DNA of 64,000 nt, taken from Pseudomonas sp. TH15 (lineage in GTDB: Bacteria > Pseudomonadota > Gammaproteobacteria > Pseudomonadales > Pseudomonadaceae). This document shows, piece after piece, positions 39,076 to 47,876 of the stretch. The notes below the pieces were generated by a model. That model worked only from the letters and a program-made list of their open reading frames with translations. It ran no database searches and was not told the origin of the DNA. The translations under genes and the position numbers were made by a program. Where the stretch lies: contig NZ_JAEKEL010000002.1 in NCBI RefSeq assembly GCF_016651105.1, positions 62,001 through 126,000 on the forward strand, given 5' to 3'. How positions within the stretch are numbered: position 1 is the first letter of the stretch; each line of letters opens with the position of its first letter.

Positions 39076-39396
39076 TCAAGCCGGGATCGACTGGGTCCGC
39101 GCGGCAGCCTCAGTGAACTCCTTGAGCCAGCGCAATACATCCACCGCTTCCCAGCGGCCGGGATCGTAAAGCGCATACATCAAGCCTTGATAACCCACGA
39201 CATCCAGTTGCCGGTGATAGCCCGCGCGCTGGAACAAGGCTTCGATTTCGGCGAAACAGGTGTTGAAATGCAGCTTGTTGAACGGGGTTTTACCTTCGGT
39301 GACCAGGCCATCCAGACGCAATTCGAGGACCGCCTCGCGCACCACGTCGGCCGACATCCGGTTCACGCTGTTCTTCAATTGTTCGACATTGACCAC
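39076..39396 (-). CDS. Hypothetical conserved protein
   Basis: The 106-residue soluble protein begins MVNVEQLKNSVNRMSADVVR and has a second block, LFQRAGYHRQLDVVGYQGLM, then alternating helical segments. No family can be named with confidence. It has no signal peptide. It lies in the same direction as the glutaredoxin-like gene 151 bp upstream. Confidence 0.6.
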   Translation of the reverse strand: MVNVEQLKNSVNRMSADVVREAVLELRLDGLVTEGKTPFNKLHFNTCFAEIEALFQRAGYHRQLDVVGYQGLMYALYDPGRWEAVDVLRWLKEFTEAAARTQSIPA

Positions 39397-39547
39397 GGTT
39401 CATCCCTCTGACTCACGGGATCACCTGGCCAACTCCGAAAGAGAAGGATGCAGGGCAGGCAATCCGAATAACTGTACAGACATACAGTAACCGAATAACC
39501 TGTTTTGCGCCAATGGATGAACGCAACACCGCGACGGGTGGGAACGT

Positions 39548-39784
39548 TCAGCGCAAGAACGCCACGACCTGCTCGGCATCGAAGGGCCAATCGAGTTCAG
39601 CGCCGCTATCAAGACGCCGCAACACCGGGATACGCAGGCCATAGTCCTCGACCCAATCTTCGTTTTCCGCGATATCGACCAACTCCACCAACAAACCGTG
39701 CTCGACCAAGGGCATCAGTTCTTCTTCGGCAAGTTCACACAGATGGCAACCCAGGGTGCCGAATAGCTGACATTCAGGAGGCAT
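39548..39784 (-). CDS. Glutaredoxin-family protein (DUF836)
   Basis: The 78-residue protein matches the short thioredoxin-like DUF836 family. LFGTLGCHLCELAEEEL has a CHLC redox motif near residue 13, and YGLRIPVLRRLDSGAELDW holds the cis-Pro region. It is cytosolic and could reduce mixed disulfides or act as a small electron carrier. The start at 39784 is chosen because the motif then lies at the usual distance; an in-frame ATG lies six codons upstream. Confidence 0.82.
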   Translation of the reverse strand: MPPECQLFGTLGCHLCELAEEELMPLVEHGLLVELVDIAENEDWVEDYGLRIPVLRRLDSGAELDWPFDAEQVVAFLR

Positions 39785-39998
39785 GACAAACAGACCAGGC
39801 AAAGTGAGGTTTCATTCTAGGCCCACCAAAGCTGTCGAGCCAATGACCGTAAGGCCTGGAGACATCCCCGGCAGTCGATTTCAAAAGGTTTCGGCAATTT
39901 CCTGATGCATATCATTTGCGCCGAATCCCGTTTGCGCGATGCTCTCGACTTTTTTGCCTCTACGCTTGGGTAGCCCGAAGTCGTCACCGGAGTTTTTT

Positions 39999-41711
39999 GT
40001 GTTTGCCAATCTGTTGATCATCCTTGCCTCCTCCCTGGTGGTCATTGCCTTGTTCCGGCGCCTGCGCTTGCCGCCGGTGCTGGGCTACCTTTGTGTGGGA
40101 CTGATGATCGGGCCTACAGCACTCGACTGGGTGAACGAAAGCGACGAGCTACCTGACCTCGCTGAGCTGGGCGTGGTGTTCCTGCTGTTCTCCCTCGGGC
40201 TGGAGTTTTCCCTGTCGAAAATGCTCGCGCTGCGCCACGTCGTGTTCGGCCTTGGCAGCTTGCAAGTGCTGGGCTCCGGGATGCTGCTGGGGGCTTTGCT
40301 GATGCTGTTTGGTATGTCTGTCACACCAGCATTATTGCTCGGTGCCGGCCTGGCGTTGTCTTCCACGGCCATTGTCAGCAAGGAGCTTGGCAGCCTGGGT
40401 GAGATTTTCAGCAGTCACGGCCAGAATGCCATCGGCGTGTTGCTGTTCCAGGACGTAGTGGCGGTGTTGCTGCTGACCTTGGTGCCGGTGTTTGCCGGTA
40501 GCAGCGATCAAGCCTGGTATTGGGCGCTCCCCCTGACACTGGCCAAGACCGTGCTGCTGTTTGTTGGCCTGCTGCTGGCCAGCCGCTGGTTGCTGCCCCG
40601 ATTGTTCCATGAGGTGGCCGCGTCGCGTTCCGCGGAACTGTTCGTGCTACTGGCCCTGGTGATTGTGCTGCTGACGGCCTGGCTGACGCACTTGCTCGGC
40701 CTCTCCCCCGCCCTCGGCGCTTTCCTGGCCGGCATGTTGCTGGGGGAAAGCCATTACCGACATCAGATCGAGGCCGATATCCGGCCGTTTCGCGACATTT
40801 TGCTCGGGTTGTTTTTTGTCAGTATCGGCATGTTGATCGACTTGCAGCTGTTTGCCAGCCACGGTCTGCTCATCCTCGGTTTGACCCTCTGCCTACTCTT
40901 GATCAAGGGCAGCGTGGTAGCCCTGCTGGTCAAATGGCGTGGCAGCGATGACGAGACAGCCTGGCGCAGCGGTCTGGCATTGGCCCAGGGTGGCGAGTTC
41001 TGCTTTGCCTTGATGGCGCAGATGCAGCAACACAAACTGATGCCCGCCGACCTCGGCGGCCTGCTGCTGGCCGCGACGTTCTGTTCGATGCTGGTCACGC
41101 CGCTGTTGCTGCGCGCCGCGCCACGCATCGCCGCACGCCTGCACCGTAAACCCAACGAAGAAGCAAAGCTTGAGGAAATCAGCGCGCTCAATGCCGGCCT
41201 GCAAGGCCATGTGGTGATTTGTGGCTACGGTCGTGTGGGGCAATCCATTGGCCGGTTTCTGCACAACGCGCAACAAACCTACATTGCCCTGGATAACGAC
41301 CCCGTGCGGGTTCAGGAGGCTGCCGTCGGTGAACGCAGCGTGCACTACGGCGACTCACGCCGTGGCGAACTTCTGGCTGCCGTGGGGCTGGAACGGGCCA
41401 GGTTGCTGGTGATCGCGGTGGACAATAGCGACATTGCGTTACTGATCTTGAAGGAAGCACGCCGATATAACCCGAGCGTGCCAATCCTGGTACGCACTCG
41501 GGACGACAGTCAGTGGGCCGAATTGAAAGCGGCCGGCGCCAATGAAGTGGTGCCGGAGCTGCTGGAGTCGAGCCTGATGCTCGCCTCCCATGCGCTGATC
41601 ATGCTGGGTTTGCCCGCGCATCAGGTTCAGGAGCGTGTCGATCAGGTGCGCCACGATCGCTATCGCCTGCTGCACCGGTTTTATCCCGGTGCAGAAGATG
41701 AAGAAAACTAG
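39999..41711 (+). CDS. Kef-type potassium/proton antiporter with RCK domain
   Basis: The protein has about 12 transmembrane helices of the CPA2 (monovalent cation:proton antiporter 2) family followed by a TrkA-N (RCK) domain. The RCK domain starts GHVVICGYGRVGQSIGRFL and binds nucleotides. Conserved LGLEFSLSKM and LSSTAIVSKELG are visible in the membrane part. The GTG at 39999 is preferred because GGAG lies 6 bases upstream, giving 570 residues; the frame extends to 39939. It resembles KefB/KefC and may export K+ under electrophile stress. It overlaps the convergent amt gene by 4 bp. Confidence 0.9.
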   Translation: MFANLLIILASSLVVIALFRRLRLPPVLGYLCVGLMIGPTALDWVNESDELPDLAELGVVFLLFSLGLEFSLSKMLALRHVVFGLGSLQVLGSGMLLGALLMLFGMSVTPALLLGAGLALSSTAIVSKELGSLGEIFSSHGQNAIGVLLFQDVVAVLLLTLVPVFAGSSDQAWYWALPLTLAKTVLLFVGLLLASRWLLPRLFHEVAASRSAELFVLLALVIVLLTAWLTHLLGLSPALGAFLAGMLLGESHYRHQIEADIRPFRDILLGLFFVSIGMLIDLQLFASHGLLILGLTLCLLLIKGSVVALLVKWRGSDDETAWRSGLALAQGGEFCFALMAQMQQHKLMPADLGGLLLAATFCSMLVTPLLLRAAPRIAARLHRKPNEEAKLEEISALNAGLQGHVVICGYGRVGQSIGRFLHNAQQTYIALDNDPVRVQEAAVGERSVHYGDSRRGELLAAVGLERARLLVIAVDNSDIALLILKEARRYNPSVPILVRTRDDSQWAELKAAGANEVVPELLESSLMLASHALIMLGLPAHQVQERVDQVRHDRYRLLHRFYPGAEDEEN

Positions 41712-42916
41712 TCCTGGCTCACGGCGCCGATCTTGTGCACCGACAGGTCCGCGCCGTAATACTCCTCTTCCTGACTCAGGCGCAGCCCGTGGAACGCCTT
41801 GATCGTGCCATACACCGCAAAGCCACCGGCCAGTGCCACGACCACGCCCAACGAGGTCCCAAGCAACTGGCTGATCAGGCTCACCCCGCCCAAACCGCCC
41901 AAGGCAGTCTGACCGAAGATGCCGCAAGCGATCCCGCCCCACACGCCACACAGACCATGCAATGGCCAGACACCCAGCACATCATCGATGCGCCATTTGC
42001 CTTGGGCAGCGGTGAAGCACCAGACGAACAACGCCCCGGCAATCGCCCCGGTCACCAGTGCACCCACCGGGTGCATCAGGTCGGAACCGGCGCAAATCGC
42101 CACCAGCCCGGCCAGCGGGCCGTTATGCAAAAAGCCCGGGTCATTGCGCCCGACGATCAACGCCGCCACGGTGCCGCCGACCATGGCCATCAGCGAATTC
42201 ACCGCCACCAACCCGCTGATACCTTGCAACGTCTGTGCACTCATGACGTTAAAGCCGAACCAGCCAACGATCAGAATCCACGAGCCCAAAGCCAGAAACG
42301 GAATGCTCGACGGTGCGAACGCCACCAGTCGACCGTCGCGATAACGCCCCTGCCGTGGCCCGAGCAACAATACCGCCGCCAGCGCCAACCAACCGCCCAT
42401 GGCGTGGACCACCACGGAACCGGCGAAATCATGGAAACTGGCGCCAAAATGCTCCAGCAACCAGGCTTGAAAACCGAAGTTACCGTTCCAGATCATGCCC
42501 TCGAAAAACGGGTAGATGAACGCCACTATCAGCGCGGTCGCGCACAACTGCGGAACGAAGCGTGCACGCTCGGCAATGCCGCCAGAAATGATCGCCGGGA
42601 TCGCCGCGGCAAACGTCAGCAGAAAAAAGAACTTCACCAGCGCGTAACCATGATCGGCATTGATCACCGCCGCCGGTTGCATGAAAGTGACGCCGTAGGA
42701 AATCCAGTAGCCTATAAAGAAGTAGGCCAGCGTCGAAATGGCGAAGTCGCTGAGGATCTTCGACAACGCGTTGACCTGGTTCTTTTGTCGAACCGTGCCG
42801 ACTTCCAGAAAAGCGAAACCGGCGTGCATCGCCAGTACCATCACCGCACCAATCAGAATGAACAACGTGTTGGAGCTGTGGACCAGCGTGTCCACAGCGC
42901 TTTGCAGATTTTCCAT
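41708..42916 (-). CDS. amt: Ammonium transporter (Amt family)
   Basis: The 402-residue inner-membrane protein has 11 predicted helices. Amt hallmarks are AFLEVGTVRQKNQVNALSKI, DFAGSVVVHAMGGWLAL with the twin-His region, and a C-terminal tail ending LSQEEEYYGADLSVH. It conducts ammonia or ammonium. The start at 42916 (MENLQSAVDT) gives the usual Amt N-terminus. No glnK gene is adjacent. Nitrogen control is suggested by a possible sigma-54 site and TGCACC half-sites upstream. It is divergent from the DUF883 gene. Confidence 0.93.
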   Translation of the reverse strand: MENLQSAVDTLVHSSNTLFILIGAVMVLAMHAGFAFLEVGTVRQKNQVNALSKILSDFAISTLAYFFIGYWISYGVTFMQPAAVINADHGYALVKFFFLLTFAAAIPAIISGGIAERARFVPQLCATALIVAFIYPFFEGMIWNGNFGFQAWLLEHFGASFHDFAGSVVVHAMGGWLALAAVLLLGPRQGRYRDGRLVAFAPSSIPFLALGSWILIVGWFGFNVMSAQTLQGISGLVAVNSLMAMVGGTVAALIVGRNDPGFLHNGPLAGLVAICAGSDLMHPVGALVTGAIAGALFVWCFTAAQGKWRIDDVLGVWPLHGLCGVWGGIACGIFGQTALGGLGGVSLISQLLGTSLGVVVALAGGFAVYGTIKAFHGLRLSQEEEYYGADLSVHKIGAVSQD

Positions 42917-43222
42917 GGGGTTGGCAGACCTGAAGGCTAAAAAAGCACCAAAGCAGTTCGCGCAGGCAATCCATGCACCAAGTTGCGACCACAGAGTCAC
43001 ACAAGCGAATGCCGGGTGAACTGCTTTGGCGCACGAGGTCGATGTGCTGACACGAACCGGGTTTAATTGGGTTAAGGTTTTTCAACACTTACGCCCGGCA
43101 ACAGCGCACGACCGCCGGGCAACGCACCACGACATAGCAAAAGTTGTACCAGTCATTTGTACTGAACCTTCGCCCAAGGCTCATACTCGAACGCATCAGA
43201 AGCCACTTACGGAGATCTACCC
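42917..43222. other. Divergent intergenic region between amt and DUF883 gene
   Basis: This 306-bp region contains an exact inverted repeat (CCAAAGCAGTTC at 42948-42959 and its complement at 43018-43029). It also holds NtrC-like TGCACC half-sites near 42974 and a GCCCGGC/GCCGGGC hairpin near 43092-43120. It likely holds promoters for both genes. Confidence 0.5.
42936..42949 (-). promoter_or_regulatory. Possible sigma-54 (-24/-12) promoter of amt
   Basis: Read on the minus strand, TTGGTGC lies upstream of GC with exactly 10 bases between the GG and GC pairs. The fit to TGGCAC...TTGC is partial, and the predicted start is only about 10 bases before the ATG. Ammonium transporter genes are commonly under NtrC and sigma-54, which supports but does not prove it. 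Confidence 0.3.
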
Positions 43223-43537
43223 ATGGCCAGCATCAAGGCAAAGACTGCTCAAGAAATCCTGATGAACGATTTTCAAACCCTGGTCAACGACACCGAACGG
43301 TTGCTGGAACACACCGCGTCCCTGGCCGGCGACCAGGCCGATGAATTGCGCGACCAGATCCACGACAGCCTGCTGCGCGCCCGCGAAACCCTGAAGCTGA
43401 CCGAAGACTCCTTGCGTGATCGCGGCCAGGCTGCGGTCACCGCCACCGAGGATTATGTTCAGGCCAACCCATGGCAATCGGTCGGCATCGCCGCCGGCGT
43501 GGGTTTCCTCATCGGCCTGCTAGCCACGCGTCGCTGA
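43223..43537 (+). CDS. DUF883 (ElaB/YqjD) inner-membrane protein
   Basis: The 104-residue protein is mostly helical and charged (AQEILMNDFQTLVNDTERLL), with a C-terminal transmembrane segment QSVGIAAGVGFLIGLLATRR, the usual YqjD/ElaB form. Members attach to the inner membrane by this tail and may bind ribosomes in stationary phase in E. coli. It starts a three-gene operon with the two next genes (1-bp gap, then 4-bp overlap). Confidence 0.92.
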   Translation: MASIKAKTAQEILMNDFQTLVNDTERLLEHTASLAGDQADELRDQIHDSLLRARETLKLTEDSLRDRGQAAVTATEDYVQANPWQSVGIAAGVGFLIGLLATRR

Positions 43538-43538
43538 T

Positions 43539-43928
43539 ATGTCTATCGGCGAATCCGGCTCGTCCGCGACGGGCACCAGCGCTACAACGCGGCGCCTGGG
43601 TGCCGCATTTCTAGGGTTGCTGCACAGCCATGTCGAACTGTTCGGCATCGAATTGCAGGAACAGAAAGCACGCACCGTCAGCCTGTTGCTGTTTGCAGGC
43701 CTGGCGCTGGTCTTTGCCTTGCTGTTGCTGGTGGGGTTATCGACGCTGGTGATGATCCTGTTTTGGGACACCTACCGCCTGGCCGCGATCATTGGGCTTT
43801 GCGTGTTCTACACCCTGGCTGCGATATTTTGCGGGATGCGGCTCAAGGCTGCGGTCTTCGATGAGTCCTCACCCTTCCATGGCACCTTGGAAGAATTGGC
43901 CAACGACCGGGAGCGCCTGCTGCCATGA
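43539..43928 (+). CDS. YqjE-like phage-holin superfamily membrane protein
   Basis: The 129-residue protein has an amphipathic N-terminal helix with LHSHVELFGIELQEQKARTV and two membrane segments (LLLFAGLALVFALLLLVGLS and LAAIIGLCVFYTLAAIFCG). This is the YqjE/Holin_BlyA-like pattern that accompanies YqjD genes. The role is unknown; it is co-transcribed and overlaps the next gene by 4 bp (ATGA). Confidence 0.88.
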   Translation: MSIGESGSSATGTSATTRRLGAAFLGLLHSHVELFGIELQEQKARTVSLLLFAGLALVFALLLLVGLSTLVMILFWDTYRLAAIIGLCVFYTLAAIFCGMRLKAAVFDESSPFHGTLEELANDRERLLP

Positions 43929-44266
43929 GCCTGCCTCAGCTACCTCAAAACAGTTCCCGCGCCGAAATGCGCAAGGCGCTGATCCGCTTGCGCATGGAAA
44001 TGCACCGCCAGGAAATCCGCCAGGAATCCCGGCAACTGCTGCAACCCTTGCAGCGAGTGCGCGGGATGACACAAAACCTGCAGGACGGTTTCGGCATCAA
44101 GCACGCCCCGCTCTGGGGCGTGGCCGCCGTGACCCTGCTCGGTTTTCTCACCGGCAAGAGCGCCAAAAACGGTGGCGTCAGCAGCCTGACTCGCCTGGTT
44201 CAACTCGGCGCCAGCCTGGGGCCGCTGATCAAACTGGTCATGCAGGGCTCCTCACGTAAACCCTGA
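43925..44266 (+). CDS. YqjK-like protein of the YqjD cluster
   Basis: The 113-residue basic protein has an N-terminal helix (AEMRKALIRLRMEMHRQEIR) and a membrane-associated C-terminal half (LWGVAAVTLLGFLTGKSAK and QLGASLGPLIKLV). It is the third member of the DUF883 cluster and overlaps the YqjE-like gene by 4 bp. It may cooperate with the two other proteins at the inner membrane. The function is not established. Confidence 0.8.
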   Translation: MSLPQLPQNSSRAEMRKALIRLRMEMHRQEIRQESRQLLQPLQRVRGMTQNLQDGFGIKHAPLWGVAAVTLLGFLTGKSAKNGGVSSLTRLVQLGASLGPLIKLVMQGSSRKP

Positions 44267-44392
44267 TCAGCCGCTATCTGGCTGCATTCTTGCAATACCA
44301 CCGGGATGAACCTCTCTATCGAGGGGTTCGATCCTGCCTACCTACCCGGTGACCAGGTTTATCCAAAAACAAGACCTTACCAAGGAGGCCTC

Positions 44393-45556
44393 GTGATCGA
44401 CGGGCAACCGCTCGCCTGCTTTCAGCCGTTCATCGATACCGCCACTGGCCGTATCGCCGGCGTCGAGGCACTGGGTCGACTGCGTCAGGCCGATGGTCAA
44501 TTGACCTCTGTGGGACCGTTGTTCGCCGACCCGCGAACCCCGGCCATCGCCCTGCGCCGTCTCGACCGACAGATCCGCGATAACGCCCTGAGTCGTTTGC
44601 ACGAGGCCCCTGCGGACTGGTTTCTGAGCCTGAACATGTCACCACGCTGGATCAGCCGCCTGCGCCCGGACCAAGCTTTGCCAAGTCTCAAGCAATTGGC
44701 CAGGCATAGCGTCGATCCGCAACGCATTGTCTTCGAGATCACTGAACTGGGGGGCGACAGCCAACGTCTGGCCGAAGTGGTCGCGCGCTACCGACAGGCC
44801 GGCGCACGGATTGCGATCGATGACTTCGGTGCCGGTTACTCCCAACTCGATCGTGTGCTGGCCCTGCAACCGGACATTCTCAAGCTCGACATGCGCCTGT
44901 TTCAGGCCGCCGCCTTGGGCGGGCCGAGCAGCGAAGTGGTCAAGGCCCTGGCGCAAATGGCCGAGAAAACCGGGTGCTGGATCATCGCCGAAGGGGTGGA
45001 AACCGAGGCCCAGCTTAATTTCGCCCTGGAGTGCGGTTCACGCTATGTGCAGGGGTTTCTGTTCGCCCGGGCGCAAACCGGTTTCTTTGCCACCGATGCC
45101 TTTGTCGAACAGTTCGCGCAACTGCGCCAACGTTATGTTCAGCGCAAGCTGACGGAACGTGGCCGGCTGATGATCATGCGCCGGCAACTCACCGAGCTGA
45201 TGGCCATCCTGCAAGACTGGGCTCAGGCCCGCGCGCCCCTCAGCGCTTTACCGCAACTGGATGCTTTTCCCTGGCTGTTGCGCTTCTACCAATGCGACCG
45301 TCACGGCACGCAACTGACGCCCAACCTTGAATGGCGCAACAACTGTTGGGAGGCCGACAACCGCTACCTGGGCCACAACTGGTCATGGCGCCCGTACTTC
45401 TATCACCTGCTGGCCGAAGGTTGGGATGAGCGTCGGCTAACCCTTTCCAATACCTACCGCGACGCCACCAGCAATCAGTATTGCCTGACGGCGGGACAGT
45501 TTTTCGACAATGGCGAGCGACTGCTGCTCATCGATATCGACGCCGCCGGGTTGTAG
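44393..45556 (+). CDS. EAL-domain c-di-GMP phosphodiesterase with C-terminal sensor-like domain
   Basis: The 387-residue protein has an N-terminal EAL domain (about 5-240). Metal and substrate residues are EALGR, SLNMSP, FEITE, DDFGAGYSQL, LKLD, AEGVETEAQ and QGFLFA, so hydrolysis of c-di-GMP to pGpG is likely. The C-terminal region (about 280-387) with WRNNCWEADNRYLGHNWSWR and LSNTYRDATSNQYCLTA resembles a PDC/Cache-type sensor fold but lacks membrane helices, so it is cytosolic. The GTG at 44393 follows AAGGAGG. Such EAL-Cache proteins may respond to a small molecule. Confidence 0.88.
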   Translation: MIDGQPLACFQPFIDTATGRIAGVEALGRLRQADGQLTSVGPLFADPRTPAIALRRLDRQIRDNALSRLHEAPADWFLSLNMSPRWISRLRPDQALPSLKQLARHSVDPQRIVFEITELGGDSQRLAEVVARYRQAGARIAIDDFGAGYSQLDRVLALQPDILKLDMRLFQAAALGGPSSEVVKALAQMAEKTGCWIIAEGVETEAQLNFALECGSRYVQGFLFARAQTGFFATDAFVEQFAQLRQRYVQRKLTERGRLMIMRRQLTELMAILQDWAQARAPLSALPQLDAFPWLLRFYQCDRHGTQLTPNLEWRNNCWEADNRYLGHNWSWRPYFYHLLAEGWDERRLTLSNTYRDATSNQYCLTAGQFFDNGERLLLIDIDAAGL

Positions 45557-45624
45557 TTCTGCTTGCAGGCACTGATGCGAGTAAGGACACTGGGCCATCA
45601 GTCACTTGACGGAGAGACCCAGCC

Positions 45625-46953
45625 TTGGATTGGCAAACCCTGCTCACCCGAGAACGCCTCGGAAAGCCGCTGCACAGCCCGGAAGAACTCGGCCGCAGCC
45701 CTTTTCACAAAGACCACGACCGCATCATTTTCTCCGGCGCATTCCGCCGCCTGGGGCGCAAGACTCAGGTCCATCCGGTCTCCAGCAACGATCACATCCA
45801 CACGCGTCTGACCCACTCACTGGAAGTCAGTTGCGTCGGCCGCTCCCTTGGGATGCGCGTCGGCGAAACCATCCGCAACGCCCTGCCCGACTGGTGCGAA
45901 CCGAGCGACCTGGGCATGGTCGTGCAATCGGCTTGCCTGGCCCATGACATCGGCAATCCACCCTTCGGTCACTCCGGCGAAGATGCGATCCGTCACTGGT
46001 TCCAGCAAGCCGCCGGGCGTGGCTGGCTGGATGCAATGAGCGAGGTCGAACGCAACGACTTCCTCAACTTCGAAGGCAATGCCCAAGGCTTCCGCGTGCT
46101 CACGCAACTGGAGTATCACCAGTTCGACGGCGGTACCCGGCTGACCTACGCCACCCTCGGCACTTATCTGAAATACCCGTGGACAGCCAAGCACGCCGAT
46201 TCTCTGGGCTACAAGAAGCACAAGTTCGGCTGCTATCAGAGCGAACTGCCGCTGCTGGAACAGATCGCGCACAAACTTGGCCTGCCGCAACTGGAAGACC
46301 AGCGCTGGGCCCGTCATCCGCTGGTGTACCTGATGGAAGCGGCCGATGACATTTGCTACGCGCTGATCGATCTTGAAGATGGCCTGGAGATGGACCTGCT
46401 GGAATACGCCGAAGTCGAATCCCTGCTGCTGGACCTGGTAGGCGACGATATACCGGAAACCTATCGCCTGCTCGGCCCACAGGATTCGCGCCGACGCAAA
46501 CTGGCGATCCTGCGGGGCAAGGCCATCGAACACCTGACCAACGCGGCCGCGCGGGCCTTCGTCGAGCAACAGGACGCGTTGCTGGCCGGCACATTGCCGG
46601 GCGACCTGGTGGAGCACATGCACGGCCCGGCCAAGCGCTGCGTGCTGAATGCCAAGGACATGGCGCGTAAAAAGATCTTCCAGGACAAGCGCAAGACGCT
46701 GCATGAAATCGGCGCCTACACCACCCTGGAAATCCTGCTCAACGCCTTCTGCGGCGCTGCACTGGAACAGCACAACGGTCGCACACCGTCCTTCAAGAGC
46801 CGCCGCGTACTCGACCTGTTGGGTATCAACGCGCCCGATCCCCATGGCCCGCTGCATACATCGTTCCTGCGCATGATTGATTTCATCGCCGGCATGACCG
46901 ACAGCTATGCCAGCGAAATGGCCCAGGAAATGACCGGCCGCTCCAGTCACTGA
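45625..46953 (+). CDS. dgt: Deoxyguanosinetriphosphate triphosphohydrolase-like protein
   Basis: This 442-residue HD-domain enzyme cleaves dNTPs to deoxynucleoside and triphosphate. Metal-site histidines are in HIHTRLTHSLEV and CLAHDIGNPPFGHSGEDA (HD near residue 112). Later conserved segments are LTYATLGTYLKYPW and YLMEAADDICYALIDLEDG. The TTG start at 45625 follows GGAGAG and matches the MDWQTLL N-terminus. It lies beside a Roc-type two-component pair as recalled for P. aeruginosa. Confidence 0.92.
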   Translation: MDWQTLLTRERLGKPLHSPEELGRSPFHKDHDRIIFSGAFRRLGRKTQVHPVSSNDHIHTRLTHSLEVSCVGRSLGMRVGETIRNALPDWCEPSDLGMVVQSACLAHDIGNPPFGHSGEDAIRHWFQQAAGRGWLDAMSEVERNDFLNFEGNAQGFRVLTQLEYHQFDGGTRLTYATLGTYLKYPWTAKHADSLGYKKHKFGCYQSELPLLEQIAHKLGLPQLEDQRWARHPLVYLMEAADDICYALIDLEDGLEMDLLEYAEVESLLLDLVGDDIPETYRLLGPQDSRRRKLAILRGKAIEHLTNAAARAFVEQQDALLAGTLPGDLVEHMHGPAKRCVLNAKDMARKKIFQDKRKTLHEIGAYTTLEILLNAFCGAALEQHNGRTPSFKSRRVLDLLGINAPDPHGPLHTSFLRMIDFIAGMTDSYASEMAQEMTGRSSH

Positions 46954-47249
46954 TCGTTTGTACCCGACCGGCGTCATGGCCGGTCGGGTGTACAAGTAAA
47001 CACCACCCGAACAAGCCATATCAGACACGTACAAACATCCTTCACGAACAAATCTCACGTGACACTTCACGCCGATCAATACAACTAATAATCCCTCCTC
47101 CTTACATCAAACCTACTCGACCGTAGTCCTCGTCCTCATTACTTGTAGGAATAATCCGATAACACACCTTGAGCCATACCCGTTCATGTGAGCGCTCATA
47201 CATCTGAGCTAAGGTGCGCGCTTTATTCGCGCTCGTATGGGACTTGATT
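46954..47249. other. Intergenic region between dgt and the Roc-type regulator gene
   Basis: This 296-bp region has a near-perfect palindrome at 46958-46995 that would end dgt. An AT-richer stretch from about 47040 to 47120 could hold the promoter of the regulator gene. No other gene was recognised. Confidence 0.5.
46958..46995. terminator. Strong hairpin after dgt
   Basis: TTGTACCCGACCGGC (46958-46972) pairs with GCCGGTCGGGTGTACAA (46979-46995) with one bulge region and a six-base loop. There is no T-tract, so it may stabilise the 3' end rather than terminate alone. Confidence 0.55.
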
Positions 47250-47876
47250 ATGAACTCCGTTTTTATTGTCGACGATCACCCCGTCATCCGGCTTGCTGTC
47301 CGGATGCTGCTGGAGCATGAGGGTTATAAAGTCGTGGGCGAAACCGATAATGGGGTCGATGCCATGCAGATGGTTCGCGAATGCATGCCTGATTTGATCA
47401 TTCTCGATATCAGTATTCCCAAACTCGACGGACTGGAAGTACTCGCTCGTTTCAATGCCATGAGCACACCGTTGAAAACACTGGTACTGACAGCACAATG
47501 CCCAACACTTTTCGGCATTCGCTGCATGCAATCCGGGGCCTCGGGGTATGTGTGCAAACAAGAAGATCTCAGTGAACTGGTAAGCGCCATCAAGGCTGTA
47601 CTTTCCGGTTACAACTACTTCCCCAGCCAGGCCTTGAACCCCGTGCGCCCGGATGACGCAAGGTATGCAGAACTTGAGCTGTTCAAGTCAGTCAACGACC
47701 GTGAATTGATGGTATTGCAACTGTTCGCCCAAGGGCGCACCAACAAGGAAATCGCCAAAGGCATGTTCCTGAGCAACAAGACTGTCAGCACTTACAAGAA
47801 ACGACTCATGCAAAAACTCAAGGCCAAATCCCTGGTAGAACTCATCGAGATGGCAAAACGTAACGCGTTAGTGTGA
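47250..47876 (+). CDS. BvgA/EvgA-type response regulator (RocA-like)
   Basis: The 208-residue regulator has a receiver domain with VDDHPVIRLAVRMLL, phosphoacceptor Asp in LIILDISIPK, and Lys in SGYVCKQED. A LuxR-type HTH follows (NDRELMVLQLFAQGRTNKE and LSNKTVSTYKKRLMQKLKAK). The stop overlaps the GTG start of the unorthodox kinase gene. In P. aeruginosa, RocA2 and RocS2 lie next to dgt in this order, so it is probably the orthologue, controlling fimbriae or adhesion genes (recalled, not tested). The start at 47250 is a clear ATG though the ribosome site is weak. Confidence 0.85.
   Translation: MNSVFIVDDHPVIRLAVRMLLEHEGYKVVGETDNGVDAMQMVRECMPDLIILDISIPKLDGLEVLARFNAMSTPLKTLVLTAQCPTLFGIRCMQSGASGYVCKQEDLSELVSAIKAVLSGYNYFPSQALNPVRPDDARYAELELFKSVNDRELMVLQLFAQGRTNKEIAKGMFLSNKTVSTYKKRLMQKLKAKSLVELIEMAKRNALV

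Noticed and set aside
45817..47079. A 420-codon minus-strand frame opposite dgt
   Set aside because: HD-domain motifs of dgt lie on the plus strand; the opposite frame has no recognisable family.
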